Positions 1 to 8,678 of a DNA stretch of 46,950 nucleotides are shown here, piece by piece. A model generated the notes under the pieces. It saw only the letters and a program-made list of their open reading frames with translations, was not told the origin of the DNA and did no database searches. The translations under genes were made by a program, and so were the position numbers. Origin of the DNA: [Flexibacter] sp. ATCC 35208 (GTDB taxonomy: Bacteria > Bacteroidota > Bacteroidia > Chitinophagales > Chitinophagaceae); the NCBI RefSeq assembly GCF_001975825.1, contig NZ_MTKN01000013.1:113246-160195 (forward strand), read 5' to 3'. Position 1 is the first letter of the stretch, and every line of letters starts with the position of its first letter.

Positions 1-953
1 TAACTTCCCGATTGCGCCAATGACACTGCTGCCATCGGTACTATCACCGCATTGTTATACCCACCTTCAAAATGGGAGTAATCCAATTGCTTTGTATACC
101 CGAGTACACGTCTCAACAGTGCCTTTCTGCACCATCTTTTCCAGGTCGCCGCTTTTCGTTTTACAACCACTTTCAGCGTCTTGCTCTTCTGCACATCCAT
201 CAACCCTTCATTCAGCAACTTGATATGATCATAAAAAATATCATCGCGGGTGATCCGGACCAGACCATTACAAGCCATATAACTATACATGCGCTTCTCA
301 AACAGTTCCCCTGCATAGTAAGGGTACTTTTCAGAACCGTAGTTATAGCAATTATAGATATCTCCCTGCAACCTTTCAGCTTCTACCAGAAAACACTGGT
401 CAGAAAACCCCGTGGAGTGGATAAAATGATTGGCTGTTTTGATGATCTTCAGTTCTGCCTCATAGGTAAAATCCGTCCACATGGGGTTTGCTACGAAGAT
501 GTACCTATTACGTTTCATCTCTTCTATAGCCGCCCATACCCATTTACCACCTGCTCCTTCCTGCATCATACAATCGCAGGTGAAGTAGAGTAAATACTGG
601 CCCTTACAGAAGTAAGCCGCTGTAAGGGGGCCTACACTATAGTAATATCCGTCGAAAAAATCGAGTTTGAAGCTTTCCCTGGTCATATTGTACTTGTCCA
701 GGATCGCATCCATATGATCTTCTGCAAAGTAATAGGCATCAATGACCTTGCGGTTCATCGCACTGATCGCATATTGCTCTACCGTAGCCCGGTCCTTTAC
801 ATTGTTAATGATTAGAATTTTCTCATAAAACGCTAGTTCGCATCTGTCTACCATTTGTTCCAGTCTATCTCCTTTCAATACTTTTTCCCAGTCGTTTTCA
901 TAACAATTTGTGAAAAATGATACAGTTGGCTGGCTTCCATTGTTTTCACTCAT
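1..953 (-). CDS. Glycosyltransferase-like protein, 3' end outside window
   Basis: An uninterrupted minus-strand frame begins at the ATG at 951-953 and runs off the left edge, giving at least 317 residues. The N-terminus reads MSENNGSQPTVSFFTNCYEN and is followed by a segment ending in ILIINNVKD, the pattern seen where GT-A-type glycosyltransferases begin with a beta strand and a short loop. Further on, YYYSVGPLTAAYF and LLYFTCDCMM resemble the acceptor/metal-binding strand of such enzymes, although no clean DxD is present. There is no signal peptide or membrane segment, so it should be cytoplasmic. A basic stretch (KVVVKRKAATWKRW) lies near the visible C-terminus. The reading frame is well supported; the glycosyltransferase assignment is inference from pattern and could be wrong. 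It stands alone, divergent from the DUF922 gene. Confidence 0.7.
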   Translation of the reverse strand, partial: MSENNGSQPTVSFFTNCYENDWEKVLKGDRLEQMVDRCELAFYEKILIINNVKDRATVEQYAISAMNRKVIDAYYFAEDHMDAILDKYNMTRESFKLDFFDGYYYSVGPLTAAYFCKGQYLLYFTCDCMMQEGAGGKWVWAAIEEMKRNRYIFVANPMWTDFTYEAELKIIKTANHFIHSTGFSDQCFLVEAERLQGDIYNCYNYGSEKYPYYAGELFEKRMYSYMACNGLVRITRDDIFYDHIKLLNEGLMDVQKSKTLKVVVKRKAATWKRWCRKALLRRVLGYTKQLDYSHFEGGYNNAVIVPMAAVSLAQSGS

Positions 954-1107
954 AGAACTCTTTAAATTGTAGCAGGTTGATAATTAGGTTAAAAATGTAT
1001 CGTAATATACATAAATATTATTATCTGTTTAACTAATTCTTAACAAACACATGTACGCATATTTGCGAAATTCACTATGGCAGGGCATTTGCATTTAAAA
1101 AATTATC

Positions 1108-1653
1108 ATGATCAGGGTCATATTCATCATTTCTATCATCTTCTTAACATCATGCTCCACCGGGAAGCATTCATATGGTTCTCAAGAGCCGGCATCTATT
1201 CAATGGAATCCGCTTCGCAAACTGACCTGGTCAGATTATAAAGGCACCCCTTACCGGGACCAGGATACCAATATTGCCGCGCGAACAAATTGCCGTTTTG
1301 GTATTAAAATAAATGGATTACAAGTCGACGTAATCAGTGAATTTATCCCTGAAAGGAGCAATGTACGCCCTGGAAAGGAAACGGCTGCCCTACTCGCGCA
1401 TGAACAATTGCACTTTGATCTTTGTGAAGTATATGCGAGGTTATTGAGAAAAGAATTACGCAGATCTCCCCTCACTACCGACAATATTGCAGCTGTATCA
1501 AGAGATGCTTTCCTCAAATATTATGATGCCTATAAGGAAAGACAAATCATATATGACAGCGAAACTCACCACGGGCTTAATCAGGAGAAACAAAATTTAT
1601 GGAACGCACAAGTAGCCACTGCACTCTCAGATCTGGCTGCGTATGCTAAGTAG
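1108..1653 (+). CDS. DUF922-type lipoprotein, predicted zinc protease
   Basis: The 181-residue product starts with a lipoprotein signal peptide (hydrophobic IFIISIIFLTSC, lipid-attachment Cys16), so it is probably anchored in the cell envelope. The fold-defining part is residues 30-175: a WSDYKGTP segment near 41-48 and a HEQLH motif at 98-102 followed by DLCE. This is the HExxH arrangement of the DUF922 family, which is regarded as putative secreted zinc-dependent proteases. His98 and His102 would bind zinc and Glu99 would be the general base. Length and layout are normal for the family. No partner gene lies beside it: the upstream gene is divergent and the Calx-beta gene begins 115 bp later. 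The substrate is unknown. Confidence 0.8.
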   Translation: MIRVIFIISIIFLTSCSTGKHSYGSQEPASIQWNPLRKLTWSDYKGTPYRDQDTNIAARTNCRFGIKINGLQVDVISEFIPERSNVRPGKETAALLAHEQLHFDLCEVYARLLRKELRRSPLTTDNIAAVSRDAFLKYYDAYKERQIIYDSETHHGLNQEKQNLWNAQVATALSDLAAYAK

Positions 1654-1767
1654 TCATACTCATCGATAAAAGATTAGCATTCAACGATTACTCCAATTGT
1701 TGGGGCAACAAAGTTTTTTGCATTCCGTTAAACCTCCAAAAGCATCCCTAATTTTAAAAACTAAGTA

Positions 1768-2634
1768 ATGCAAAGAAACCTTATTAGCGTCTCAACGATG
1801 GCGTGTGTCATGCTGATGACCCTCTCCTGTAAAAAAGATGATTCAACTGCGACCCAACAAATGGCATCCCTCAGTGCCACTTCTCAAACGGTAACTGAAG
1901 CTGCCGGTACAGCAAGTATCACGGTAACCCTACCTGCTACACAAACCAGCGATGTAACGATCAAGGCTACATTGGGAGGTACTGCTATCCTGAACGGGGA
2001 CTATCAGGTAGCTACAGACACTACCTTAACCATTGCTGCGGGTAGTACTTCCGCTACTTTGACTTTTGACATCTTTGATGATGAAGTGGTGGAAAGCAGC
2101 AAGACGATCAATGTTACTTTCAGTAGTAGCAATGTTACGCTGAGCAACTCTACTGCCACTATCACCATTACAGACAATGATACGGATCAGTCCTCTGATG
2201 GCTTGCTCTCTGAACTGACATGGGATGCAGGCACGTTGGTAGATCTGGACCTTTATCTGGTGAACAATTTAACGACGACCAGTGATGGTTCCATCGATAC
2301 TTACAATGTATTGTCAGGTTCTACTAACAGCACAGGTTTTGAATCTTACCTGCTGAGCAATGACCTCGATGATGATACGTATTATGTAGTGGTTGCTTAT
2401 GCAGATGGTTCCAGAGAAGTAAATTATGACCTGACGATGAAAGTATCCGGTAATACCATTCTGGAAGATAGTTATGACTTCCTCGCAAGTGAAGTTGGAT
2501 ATGGTTACTTCTATGGTCCGCTTACCAAAAGCGGTACGGCTTATTCAGTTGGCAAAGCGACGAATTCAGTGTTGTGGGATGTGAAACTGTTAGAGCCGCA
2601 TTTGTATAAAGGGAAAATTGCTAAAACTAAATAG
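1768..2634 (+). CDS. Calx-beta domain lipoprotein
   Basis: The 288-residue product has a lipoprotein signal (MLMTLSC followed by Lys/Asp-rich residues), so it is likely surface or periplasmic. Residues about 32-137 form one Calx-beta domain: SATSQTVTEAAGTASITVTL at the start, DGDY-type LNGDYQVATDTTLTIAAGS in the middle, and the closing TITITDNDTD strand that typifies this calcium-binding beta sandwich. The remaining 150 residues (ELTWDAGTLVDLDLYLVNN onward) resemble the all-beta domains of extracellular Bacteroidota proteins and carry many Asp residues. It has no catalytic motif. It is followed by a hairpin shared with the convergent lysozyme gene. Role in adhesion or calcium-dependent surface structure is inference. 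Confidence 0.8.
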   Translation: MQRNLISVSTMACVMLMTLSCKKDDSTATQQMASLSATSQTVTEAAGTASITVTLPATQTSDVTIKATLGGTAILNGDYQVATDTTLTIAAGSTSATLTFDIFDDEVVESSKTINVTFSSSNVTLSNSTATITITDNDTDQSSDGLLSELTWDAGTLVDLDLYLVNNLTTTSDGSIDTYNVLSGSTNSTGFESYLLSNDLDDDTYYVVVAYADGSREVNYDLTMKVSGNTILEDSYDFLASEVGYGYFYGPLTKSGTAYSVGKATNSVLWDVKLLEPHLYKGKIAKTK

Positions 2635-2709
2635 GTGAAGTGGGGGAAACTCAAAAGTAAAATCAGGCACTGACATTTGGTTTAATAACTACCAGTATCC
2701 GAATAAAAT

Positions 2710-2739
2710 GGGAGTGTATCATTCTTTAGATACACTCCC
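2710..2739. terminator. Bidirectional hairpin terminator
   Basis: An 11-bp perfect stem (GGGAGTGTATC at 2710-2720, GATACACTCCC at 2729-2739) with an 8-nt loop lies between two convergent genes. It is flanked by A/T-rich sequence on both sides, which fits termination in both directions. Confidence 0.75.
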
Positions 2740-2746
2740 CTGATTA

Positions 2747-3259
2747 TTATTTCTCATAATACTCCAACGTATTATTCGTATATAAGTTTGCTTCAGACTT
2801 CCTTCTTCTGGTCAGTCCGTCCAGTACTTTGCCACCACTTGTATTCCATTTCAGGAACTCAGCGGCGATTTTAGGATCTTTGGGGTTCGCTTTTACCAGC
2901 TTTAATAAGGTGCTGTCACCCAGCCCTTCTGCAATGCCGTTGTTGTTCATATCGCTGCCTACATTGTAAGCGAAAGATACTAATGCATCGAATTGATTTT
3001 GTTTTAAAACTATGCCTTTGGTAAGTTTGTTTACATCATTTACAAACCCTTTTACAATCACTAAGAATAACTCATCCGCGCCATCCTGTGTCAGTACATC
3101 GCCTTTCAGTACAGGTGAGTCATCGATATAGCGGGTATTGCCCCAGCCGATTGTCCACACACCCTTGCTATCCTGGTATGCCGACAAGCGGCACTTTTCA
3201 TAATGCTTTATCAGCGTTTCGCCGTTAGCTCCTAAATTCATTGGTATAAGTATTTTCAC
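2747..3259 (-). CDS. GH24 phage-type lysozyme/endolysin
   Basis: This 170-residue protein cleaves peptidoglycan N-acetylmuramic acid linkages if it behaves like T4 lysozyme. The catalytic triad spacing matches: Glu21 in HYEKCRL, Asp30 in YQDSKG and Thr36 in VWTIGWGNT, i.e. the E-x8-D-x5-T pattern of glycoside hydrolase family 24. A QFDALVSFAYNVG helix follows, as in phage endolysins. No signal peptide or membrane anchor is visible, so export would need a holin or another route. No phage genes, integrase or attachment site were seen nearby, so it is either a solitary domesticated lysozyme or a relic. The start at 3259 leaves 13 residues before the domain; the ATG at residue 7 is an alternative. 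Confidence 0.85.
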   Translation of the reverse strand: MKILIPMNLGANGETLIKHYEKCRLSAYQDSKGVWTIGWGNTRYIDDSPVLKGDVLTQDGADELFLVIVKGFVNDVNKLTKGIVLKQNQFDALVSFAYNVGSDMNNNGIAEGLGDSTLLKLVKANPKDPKIAAEFLKWNTSGGKVLDGLTRRRKSEANLYTNNTLEYYEK

Positions 3260-3370
3260 ATTAAAGATATACCAAATATATTTAATATTCTAGAATATGA
3301 GGGTTGTCCACTCTTCAGTTATAGTGTCAACCAAACAATAATAAATCCTATCTTCCCTCAAATTCCACAT

Positions 3371-3472
3371 ATGAAACCTTTACTGATAACCTTTATCTTG
3401 TGTATAGCCCTGCCATTGAACGCCCAGGTAAAGTCATCAGTAGTGATAATGCAATTCTTTTCAGGTGCATAA
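3371..3472 (+). pseudogene. Orphan signal-peptide fragment (33 codons)
   Basis: A short frame starts MKPLLITFILCIALPLNAQV, which is a textbook Bacteroidota Sec signal peptide with a cleavage site after NAQ-like residues, but after 33 codons it ends in TAA with no mature domain. No continuation was found downstream, where a convergent acetyltransferase gene begins ten bases later on the other strand. The simplest reading is the residual 5' end of an exported-protein gene whose body was lost. A genuine small secreted peptide cannot be excluded. Confidence 0.4.
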
Positions 3473-3482
3473 GGTGTGTGTG

Positions 3483-3962
3483 TTACATCAATGTTTTTTG
3501 CATCCAGATGGTGCAGGCAAAATGACCAGAATCTCCTAATGGCGCTGTTAAATGGCGGAACCCATTTCTTTCATACAGGGGAATAGCAGTGGTGAGTTCA
3601 GGCATTGTTTCGAGGTACATAGATTCGTAGCCCATTTCTTTGGCGCCGCTGATGCATTGTAGTAATAATTCTTTTCCCAGTCCTTTTCCACGCGCTTTTG
3701 GTAGTAGATAGAATTTTACCAGTTCTACACAACCTTTGTCTAATCCTTTTGTGGGGAAGATGCCTCCGCAACCTACGATTTCGTTGTCGATTTCAACGAC
3801 CCAGTAGTTGGAACCGGGGGTTTGGAATGATTCGTATAATGAATATAATTGTGGATCGTAATAAGCGGTGCCTGGACGGTCTATGCCGAATTCTTTTAAA
3901 ACGGTTTGGATAACTGAGCCTAAGGTCTGGTTGTCGTTGGGTTGTATTTTTCTGATTGCCAT
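3483..3962 (-). CDS. GNAT family N-acetyltransferase
   Basis: The product transfers an acetyl group from acetyl-CoA to an unidentified amine. Starting from the ATG at 3960-3962 the protein is 159 residues and begins MAIRKIQPNDN, the usual first strand of GNAT proteins. The acetyl-CoA pyrophosphate loop is in KARGKGLGKELL, and MYLETMPELTTAIPLYERNG supplies the later strands and the helix typical of the family. The frame stays open a further 35 codons upstream, but those codons read into a decayed regulator gene and do not resemble GNAT sequence, so the shorter start is preferred. Substrate unknown; the gene is not in an operon. Confidence 0.85.
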   Translation of the reverse strand: MAIRKIQPNDNQTLGSVIQTVLKEFGIDRPGTAYYDPQLYSLYESFQTPGSNYWVVEIDNEIVGCGGIFPTKGLDKGCVELVKFYLLPKARGKGLGKELLLQCISGAKEMGYESMYLETMPELTTAIPLYERNGFRHLTAPLGDSGHFACTIWMQKTLM

Positions 3963-4004
3963 GGTGCAAAGGTATGGAAGGATGGGGTGAGAAAATTGTA
4001 TGAT

Positions 4005-4221
4005 AATAACCGGATAGTAATACAATCCCTCTCCCACTACATTAATGTCGGACTGCCCCTTCACCAACTCTTTACTACCACCACAAAGTATATGTTAAAA
4101 ATGCAGATTCGCATGATAATGCCATTCAGAAGTATACCCCGTGGCATAAGTCGTCCCGGTGGTAATAATATGGTTAAAGATGTTCCTGAACCTTCCGGCC
4201 CACATACGTACCTTTCGCCAT
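4005..4221 (-). pseudogene. Decayed N-terminal half of an AraC-family regulator
   Basis: Reading the minus strand from an ATG at 4221 gives MAKGTYVGRKVQEH, and after a one-base frame change IFNHIITTGTTYATGY, then TSEWHYHANLHF, an in-frame TAA, and HILCGGSKELVKGQSDINVV followed by GEGLYYYP. The order (GxYxG opening, WHYHxNxHFxxIL core, Gly-rich turn, later YYYP) is that of the cupin-like sensor domain of AraC-type transcription factors in this phylum. One frameshift near 4180, one stop near 4102, and complete absence of the C-terminal helix-turn-helix domain mark it as a remnant. The intact acetyltransferase gene begins about 45 bp further on. The family assignment is from pattern only. Confidence 0.6.
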
Positions 4222-4430
4222 CTGAACCTGGCATTGTTGCATTATCATTTATTCCTTAATTGATTATTTCAATAAATATAAACAATCCCACATAGCTGAC
4301 CACTTGAAAATTATTTTTATCCAATCCAATGTTGCAACCCTTTTTTTCCTTAAAATTGTAGAAGATTTGGGACAAACTTTTCTACTTCTCTCATAATTAA
4401 CAGGATCTGACCCCTTTATTCTCTGTAACT
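4222..4430. other. Intergenic region before two-component genes
   Basis: About 210 bases of A/T-rich sequence separate the regulator remnant from the histidine kinase gene. No open frame with protein-like composition, no strong hairpin and no clear TAnnTTTG promoter box were found here. It presumably contains the promoter of the two-component pair. Confidence 0.4.
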
Positions 4431-5258
4431 ATGAGCACTCATCTGTTCACGCACTTTATCCCCTCAACACCGCTACAGGCGGCAATGCATTTTTTTGAGT
4501 ATAAGTCAGGGGATGTTACCGGTTTGCTGCCTTTACTAGGCATATGGAGTTTCATTTTTGTATTGATCCTCCTGCTGTACAAAATTGAAAGTTACAAAAA
4601 GAAAGAATTCCTTCTACTCAACCGCATTCATGAACAACAGGAACTTGAATTGAACATCCAGGAAGCGGAACGCCGCCGTATTGCCGCTGACCTGCACGAT
4701 GAAATAGGCAGTAGTCTCGCAGCTATCAGAATCAACCTCCAAAGCCTGCACTACAGCTCTGCACACGATGAACAACGTGCCACTACGCTACTGGAACTGG
4801 TAGACCAGACCAGTCAGAATGTACGGAGGGCCACACACAACCTCATTCCCCCTCATTTCGAAACCACTCCCTTTACGTCTATATTGCAATCGTATTTTTC
4901 TTCCCTCGATTCCCGGAACACGATCGCCTTCCATTATTATTGCAACGCCTATCAGCGTCACTTTACCACCAGGCAGGAATTACTACTTTACCGCATTGTC
5001 ATGGAACTCACACACAACATTATCAGGCATGCAAAGGCATCGGAAGCCACCATACAGGTACTCTTCTGCCCTACTTACCTCGAAATTATGGTTGAAGATA
5101 ATGGTATCGGGTTTTCTACGGCTACTCATCAGGGTATCGGTTTGATCAGTGTGCATACACGGGTCAGATCACTGGGAGGAAATATTCACACAGACAGCGG
5201 AAGATGTGGTACTACCATCATCATTCATATACCTGTAAGCTGCGAACATGCCTGTTAA
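4431..5258 (+). CDS. Sensor histidine kinase, NarX/DesK (HisKA_3) type
   Basis: The 275-residue kinase has one predicted transmembrane helix (about residues 32-50, LLPLLGIWSFIFVLILLLY), a short coiled-coil (52-80), and the dimerisation/phosphoacceptor segment EAERRRIAADLHDEIGSSL with His89 as the likely phosphorylated residue. The HATPase domain fills 170-275, with an N-box MELTHNIIRHAKA and a G-box VEDNGIGF. It lacks a large extracellular sensor, so it senses through the membrane helix, short N-terminus or a partner. The response regulator gene starts 11 bases before its stop codon, so the two are translationally coupled and surely form a pair. The signal is unknown. Confidence 0.92.
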   Translation: MSTHLFTHFIPSTPLQAAMHFFEYKSGDVTGLLPLLGIWSFIFVLILLLYKIESYKKKEFLLLNRIHEQQELELNIQEAERRRIAADLHDEIGSSLAAIRINLQSLHYSSAHDEQRATTLLELVDQTSQNVRRATHNLIPPHFETTPFTSILQSYFSSLDSRNTIAFHYYCNAYQRHFTTRQELLLYRIVMELTHNIIRHAKASEATIQVLFCPTYLEIMVEDNGIGFSTATHQGIGLISVHTRVRSLGGNIHTDSGRCGTTIIIHIPVSCEHAC

Positions 5259-5916
5259 CATCATGCTGGCGGATGATCACCGGCTTTTTACCACCGGAAT
5301 CCGCTCCCTCTTAAGTGCCGACCCTGCCCTCAGGGTCACCCATATTGCCACCAATGGCCAGGAATTACTGGACCTGCTCTGCCTCCGGCTTCCCGACATC
5401 GTACTGATAGACGTAAATATGCCTGTCATGAACGGTCTGGATGCCACCCGGCTAATCAGGGACCTGTATCCCCAGGTAAAAGTGATCATTATAAGCGGGT
5501 ACAACGACGCCTACCTCATTGCCGAAGCCATGCAGACCGGCGCCCGGGGTTACCTGCTGAAAGATTGTAATGCCAACGACCTTTACCACACCATTCACCT
5601 CGTGAATTCAGGGCAGACCAGCTTCCCTTTCCGCCCCCACCTCCCCGTTCAGAACTTCGAAACCGACAACGCCTTTTTGCAACAATTTAACCTCACCCGC
5701 AGGGAAAAAGAAATTCTCCAGCTCATTAGCAGCCAACACACCAATCAACAGGTGGCCGACCACCTACACCTTAGTATATATACCATTGAAACCCACCGGA
5801 AAAATATTATGAAAAAACTTCAACTCAAGACCCCGGCGGCTCTCATCAAGTTTATATTGACTCATCCATGCCATTCTGTCATTTTCGGATTTTATTGCTT
5901 AGTTTTGCTATCCTAA
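5248..5916 (+). CDS. NarL/FixJ-type response regulator
   Basis: Residues 1-120 are a receiver domain: acidic pair Asp9/Asp10, phosphoacceptor Asp55 in IVLIDVNMPVMNG, conserved Ser in IIISGYND and Lys in YLLKD. Residues about 145-205 are a LuxR-type helix-turn-helix with LTRREKEILQLI and the recognition part SIYTIETHRKNIMKKL. It is the phosphorylation target of the kinase that overlaps it by 11 bases and should act as a dimeric DNA-binding regulator. The C-terminal tail (HSVIFGFYCLVLLS) is unusually hydrophobic and extends a little beyond the usual end of such proteins. Target genes cannot be inferred. Confidence 0.92.
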   Translation: MPVNIMLADDHRLFTTGIRSLLSADPALRVTHIATNGQELLDLLCLRLPDIVLIDVNMPVMNGLDATRLIRDLYPQVKVIIISGYNDAYLIAEAMQTGARGYLLKDCNANDLYHTIHLVNSGQTSFPFRPHLPVQNFETDNAFLQQFNLTRREKEILQLISSQHTNQQVADHLHLSIYTIETHRKNIMKKLQLKTPAALIKFILTHPCHSVIFGFYCLVLLS

Positions 5917-5931
5917 AATGATAAGAAAAGA

Positions 5932-7353
5932 ATGCTGGATCAGGTAACAAAAGTGCATGACGAAAACCGGCAGGGCGAGGCTCTCGCTCCTGAGGCTGCA
6001 GATATTCAGACTTATACCAAGAAATTCTACATAGAAAGTTATGGTTGCCAGATGAACTTCAACGATAGTGAAATCGTAGCTTCCATCCTGAAAGAAGAAG
6101 GTTTCGGCCCTACCCGCAATGTGGAAGAGGCCAGCCTGGTGCTGCTCAATACCTGTTCAATCAGGGAAAAAGCGGAAACGACTGTGCGTAAAAGGCTCAC
6201 CGAGTTCCAGAAAGTAAAGCAGCGTAATCCTGAACTCCTGGTAGGTGTACTTGGCTGCATGGCAGAAAGACTGAAAGCCAAACTGTTAGAAGAAGAAAAA
6301 CTGGTAGACATGGTCGTTGGGCCGGATGCCTACCGTACCCTCCCTGCCCTCATAGAAGAAGCCGAAACCGGCCAGAAAGCAGTGAATGTACTGCTGAGCC
6401 GTGAGGAAACTTACGACGACATCAGCCCTGTAAGACTTGATTCGAATGGCGTAACTGCCTTTGTATCCATCATGCGTGGTTGTAATAATATGTGCTCCTT
6501 CTGCGTAGTACCTTTTACACGTGGTCGTGAACGCAGCCGTGACTACCGCTCTATTCTCCAGGAAGCTACTGACCTCTTTGAAAGAGGTTATCGTGAAGTG
6601 ACCCTGCTGGGTCAGAACGTAGACTCCTACTACTGGGTAAACCCTGTGAACGATGCTGAAACCGTAACTTTTGCCAACCTGATGGAAAAAGTAGCGCAGA
6701 TCAGTCCACTCCTCCGGGTTCGCTTCAGCACCTCACATCCGAAAGATATTACGGACGAAGTGCTGCACATTATGGCGAAGTATGAAAACATCTGCAATTA
6801 CATTCACCTGCCGGTTCAAAGCGGTAGCAACAGGATATTGCAGCTCATGAACCGTACTTATACCCGTGAGTGGTACATGAAAAAAGTAGACCGCATCCGC
6901 GAAATACTCCCCGACTGTGGCATTTCTACCGATGTCATCACCGGTTTCTGCACAGAAACGGAAGAAGATCACCAGGACACCATGGATGTAATGGCGTATT
7001 CCCGTTATGATCTCGCATATATGTTCTTCTACTCCGAGCGCCCGGGTACCCTGGCCGCCCGCCGTTACCAGGACGATGTGCCGGAAGATGTAAAGAAGAG
7101 AAGACTGGCTGAAGTAGTGGAACTGCACAGGGGGCAATCCCTGGCAAGTATGCAGCAGGATGTGGGCAAGACCTTCAAAGTGCTGGTAGAGGGTACTTCC
7201 AAAAGGTCAGCAGACCATCTGTTTGGAAGAACCAGCCATAACAAGGTGATTGTTTTTCCTAAAGAAAATTTCCAGAAATGTGACTACGTTTGGGTGAAAG
7301 TAGACAGTTGTACCTCCGGCACCCTGATTGGTACCGCTACAGGAAAAGCATAA
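5932..7353 (+). CDS. miaB: tRNA-2-methylthio-N6-dimethylallyladenosine synthase
   Basis: MiaB is a radical-SAM methylthiotransferase that adds a methylthio group to i6A37 of tRNAs reading UNN codons. The 473-residue protein shows the expected three parts. The N-terminal UPF0004 domain has Cys39 ([11 protein letters not shown]), Cys75 ([10 protein letters not shown]) and Cys109 (LGCMAER), which hold the auxiliary 4Fe-4S cluster. The radical-SAM core has Cys184, Cys188 and Cys191 in [19 protein letters not shown]-terminal TRAM domain (about 408-472) recognises tRNA. Length is normal, with an N-terminal extension of about 30 residues. It starts 15 bases after the response regulator and heads a colinear run with the sigma-54 activator and lptE. 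Confidence 0.97.
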   Translation: MLDQVTKVHDENRQGEALAPEAADIQTYTKKFYIESYGCQMNFNDSEIVASILKEEGFGPTRNVEEASLVLLNTCSIREKAETTVRKRLTEFQKVKQRNPELLVGVLGCMAERLKAKLLEEEKLVDMVVGPDAYRTLPALIEEAETGQKAVNVLLSREETYDDISPVRLDSNGVTAFVSIMRGCNNMCSFCVVPFTRGRERSRDYRSILQEATDLFERGYREVTLLGQNVDSYYWVNPVNDAETVTFANLMEKVAQISPLLRVRFSTSHPKDITDEVLHIMAKYENICNYIHLPVQSGSNRILQLMNRTYTREWYMKKVDRIREILPDCGISTDVITGFCTETEEDHQDTMDVMAYSRYDLAYMFFYSERPGTLAARRYQDDVPEDVKKRRLAEVVELHRGQSLASMQQDVGKTFKVLVEGTSKRSADHLFGRTSHNKVIVFPKENFQKCDYVWVKVDSCTSGTLIGTATGKA

Positions 7354-7412
7354 GAAGAAAATAAATTGGATCACAGCCGGGACTGATACCCTCAGCCCCG
7401 TAAATTAAGGAT

Positions 7413-8669
7413 ATGGATAACATACAGTCCATTAAAAACAGGTTTGGCATTATAGGAAATTCACCGGTACTCAACTACGCCTTACAGGTGGCCGCCCAGG
7501 TGGCCAATACAGACCTGACGGTATTGATAGTCGGGGAAAGCGGCGTTGGTAAAGAAGTGTTTTCCAATATCATCCACTCATTAAGTGCACGTAAACATAA
7601 CCCTTTCATTGCGGTCAACTGCGGAGCTATACCCGAAGGAACAATCGATTCCGAATTGTTCGGACATGAAAAAGGATCATTTACAGGCGCTGTCGATAGC
7701 CGTAAAGGTTACTTTGAAACCGTAAGCGGTGGTACCATCTTCCTCGATGAAATCGGCGAAATGCCATTAGGCACACAGGCCCGCCTGCTCCGTGTACTGG
7801 AAACAGGTGAATTCATCAGGGTAGGTTCCTCCAAAGTGCAAAAAACAGATGTACGTGTGATCACGGCTACCAACCGCGATCTGCTGGATCATACCCAGGA
7901 TGGAAAGTTCAGGGAAGACCTGTACTACCGTCTGAATACCGTGCCTATCCGGGTACCCTCGCTACGTGACAGGAAGGAAGACATTCCCCTGTTGTTCCGC
8001 AAATTTTGCCTTGACTTTGCCGAAAAATATAAGACCACTTCTATCCAGCTGGATGATGAATCACGTAATATCCTTGTCAATTATCCGTGGAGAGGGAATG
8101 TACGTGAACTGAAGAATATGGCGGAACAGATATCCGTACTGGCGCATGATAAACTGATCAACGTTCAGGAACTGAGAAGATTCCTGCCAGAAGTACCGGA
8201 AACGCCTCGTCTGCCTATGCTGGCAGCACCACAGGCCAAGGCTAACGGTGATTTTTCGAACGAAAGGGATATTCTCTACAAGTTGTTTTTCGACATGAAG
8301 AAGGATGTGACAGAACTAAAGAAGATGTTCTTCGAAGTACTGCAGAATCCTAATCTGGCGCATAGTGCCCCGTCCAATTACCAGGATAGTCATGTGCTAC
8401 ACAATTTTCATACTCAGCAGGAGGTGAATACGAATATGACATCTACGGCGATTGCTGCACCGCAACAACCGATCATCCTACAGGACAATAATAAGATAGA
8501 CCACCACGAAGAAGTAGAAGAGACGCTGTCTATTGCCGACAAGGAGAAGGAACTAATTGTAAAAGCGCTGAAAAAACACAAGGGCAAAAGAAAAGATGCC
8601 GCGCTTGATCTGGGCATTTCTGAGAGAACATTGTATAGAAAACTGAAAGAATACAACATTAACGAATAA
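7413..8669 (+). CDS. Sigma-54 interaction-domain activator lacking a receiver
   Basis: The 418-residue protein begins almost directly with the AAA+ domain: Walker A GESGVGKE (41-48), the sigma-54 contact loop GSFTGA (88-93), Walker B GTIFLDEIGE (108-116) and the arginine-finger region FREDLYYRLN. It should remodel RpoN holoenzyme using ATP. No receiver, GAF or PAS sensing domain precedes it. The C-terminus carries a Fis-type helix-turn-helix (about 375-416, KKHKGKRKDAALDLGISERT). Between the two is a 100-residue linker rich in charged and Gln residues. Position one after miaB and ten bases before lptE suggests a link to envelope genes. The contact loop has Ser for the more usual Ala. Confidence 0.93.
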   Translation: MDNIQSIKNRFGIIGNSPVLNYALQVAAQVANTDLTVLIVGESGVGKEVFSNIIHSLSARKHNPFIAVNCGAIPEGTIDSELFGHEKGSFTGAVDSRKGYFETVSGGTIFLDEIGEMPLGTQARLLRVLETGEFIRVGSSKVQKTDVRVITATNRDLLDHTQDGKFREDLYYRLNTVPIRVPSLRDRKEDIPLLFRKFCLDFAEKYKTTSIQLDDESRNILVNYPWRGNVRELKNMAEQISVLAHDKLINVQELRRFLPEVPETPRLPMLAAPQAKANGDFSNERDILYKLFFDMKKDVTELKKMFFEVLQNPNLAHSAPSNYQDSHVLHNFHTQQEVNTNMTSTAIAAPQQPIILQDNNKIDHHEEVEETLSIADKEKELIVKALKKHKGKRKDAALDLGISERTLYRKLKEYNINE

Positions 8670-8678
8670 AGTATTGCA

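Noticed and set aside
3963..4067. Longer N-terminus for the acetyltransferase
   Set aside because: The extra 35 residues derive from the regulator remnant and do not match the GNAT fold.
3942..4259. A 105-codon plus-strand frame
   Set aside because: It lies opposite the regulator remnant and the acetyltransferase start, and its residues are not protein-like. The minus-strand reading explains the DNA better.
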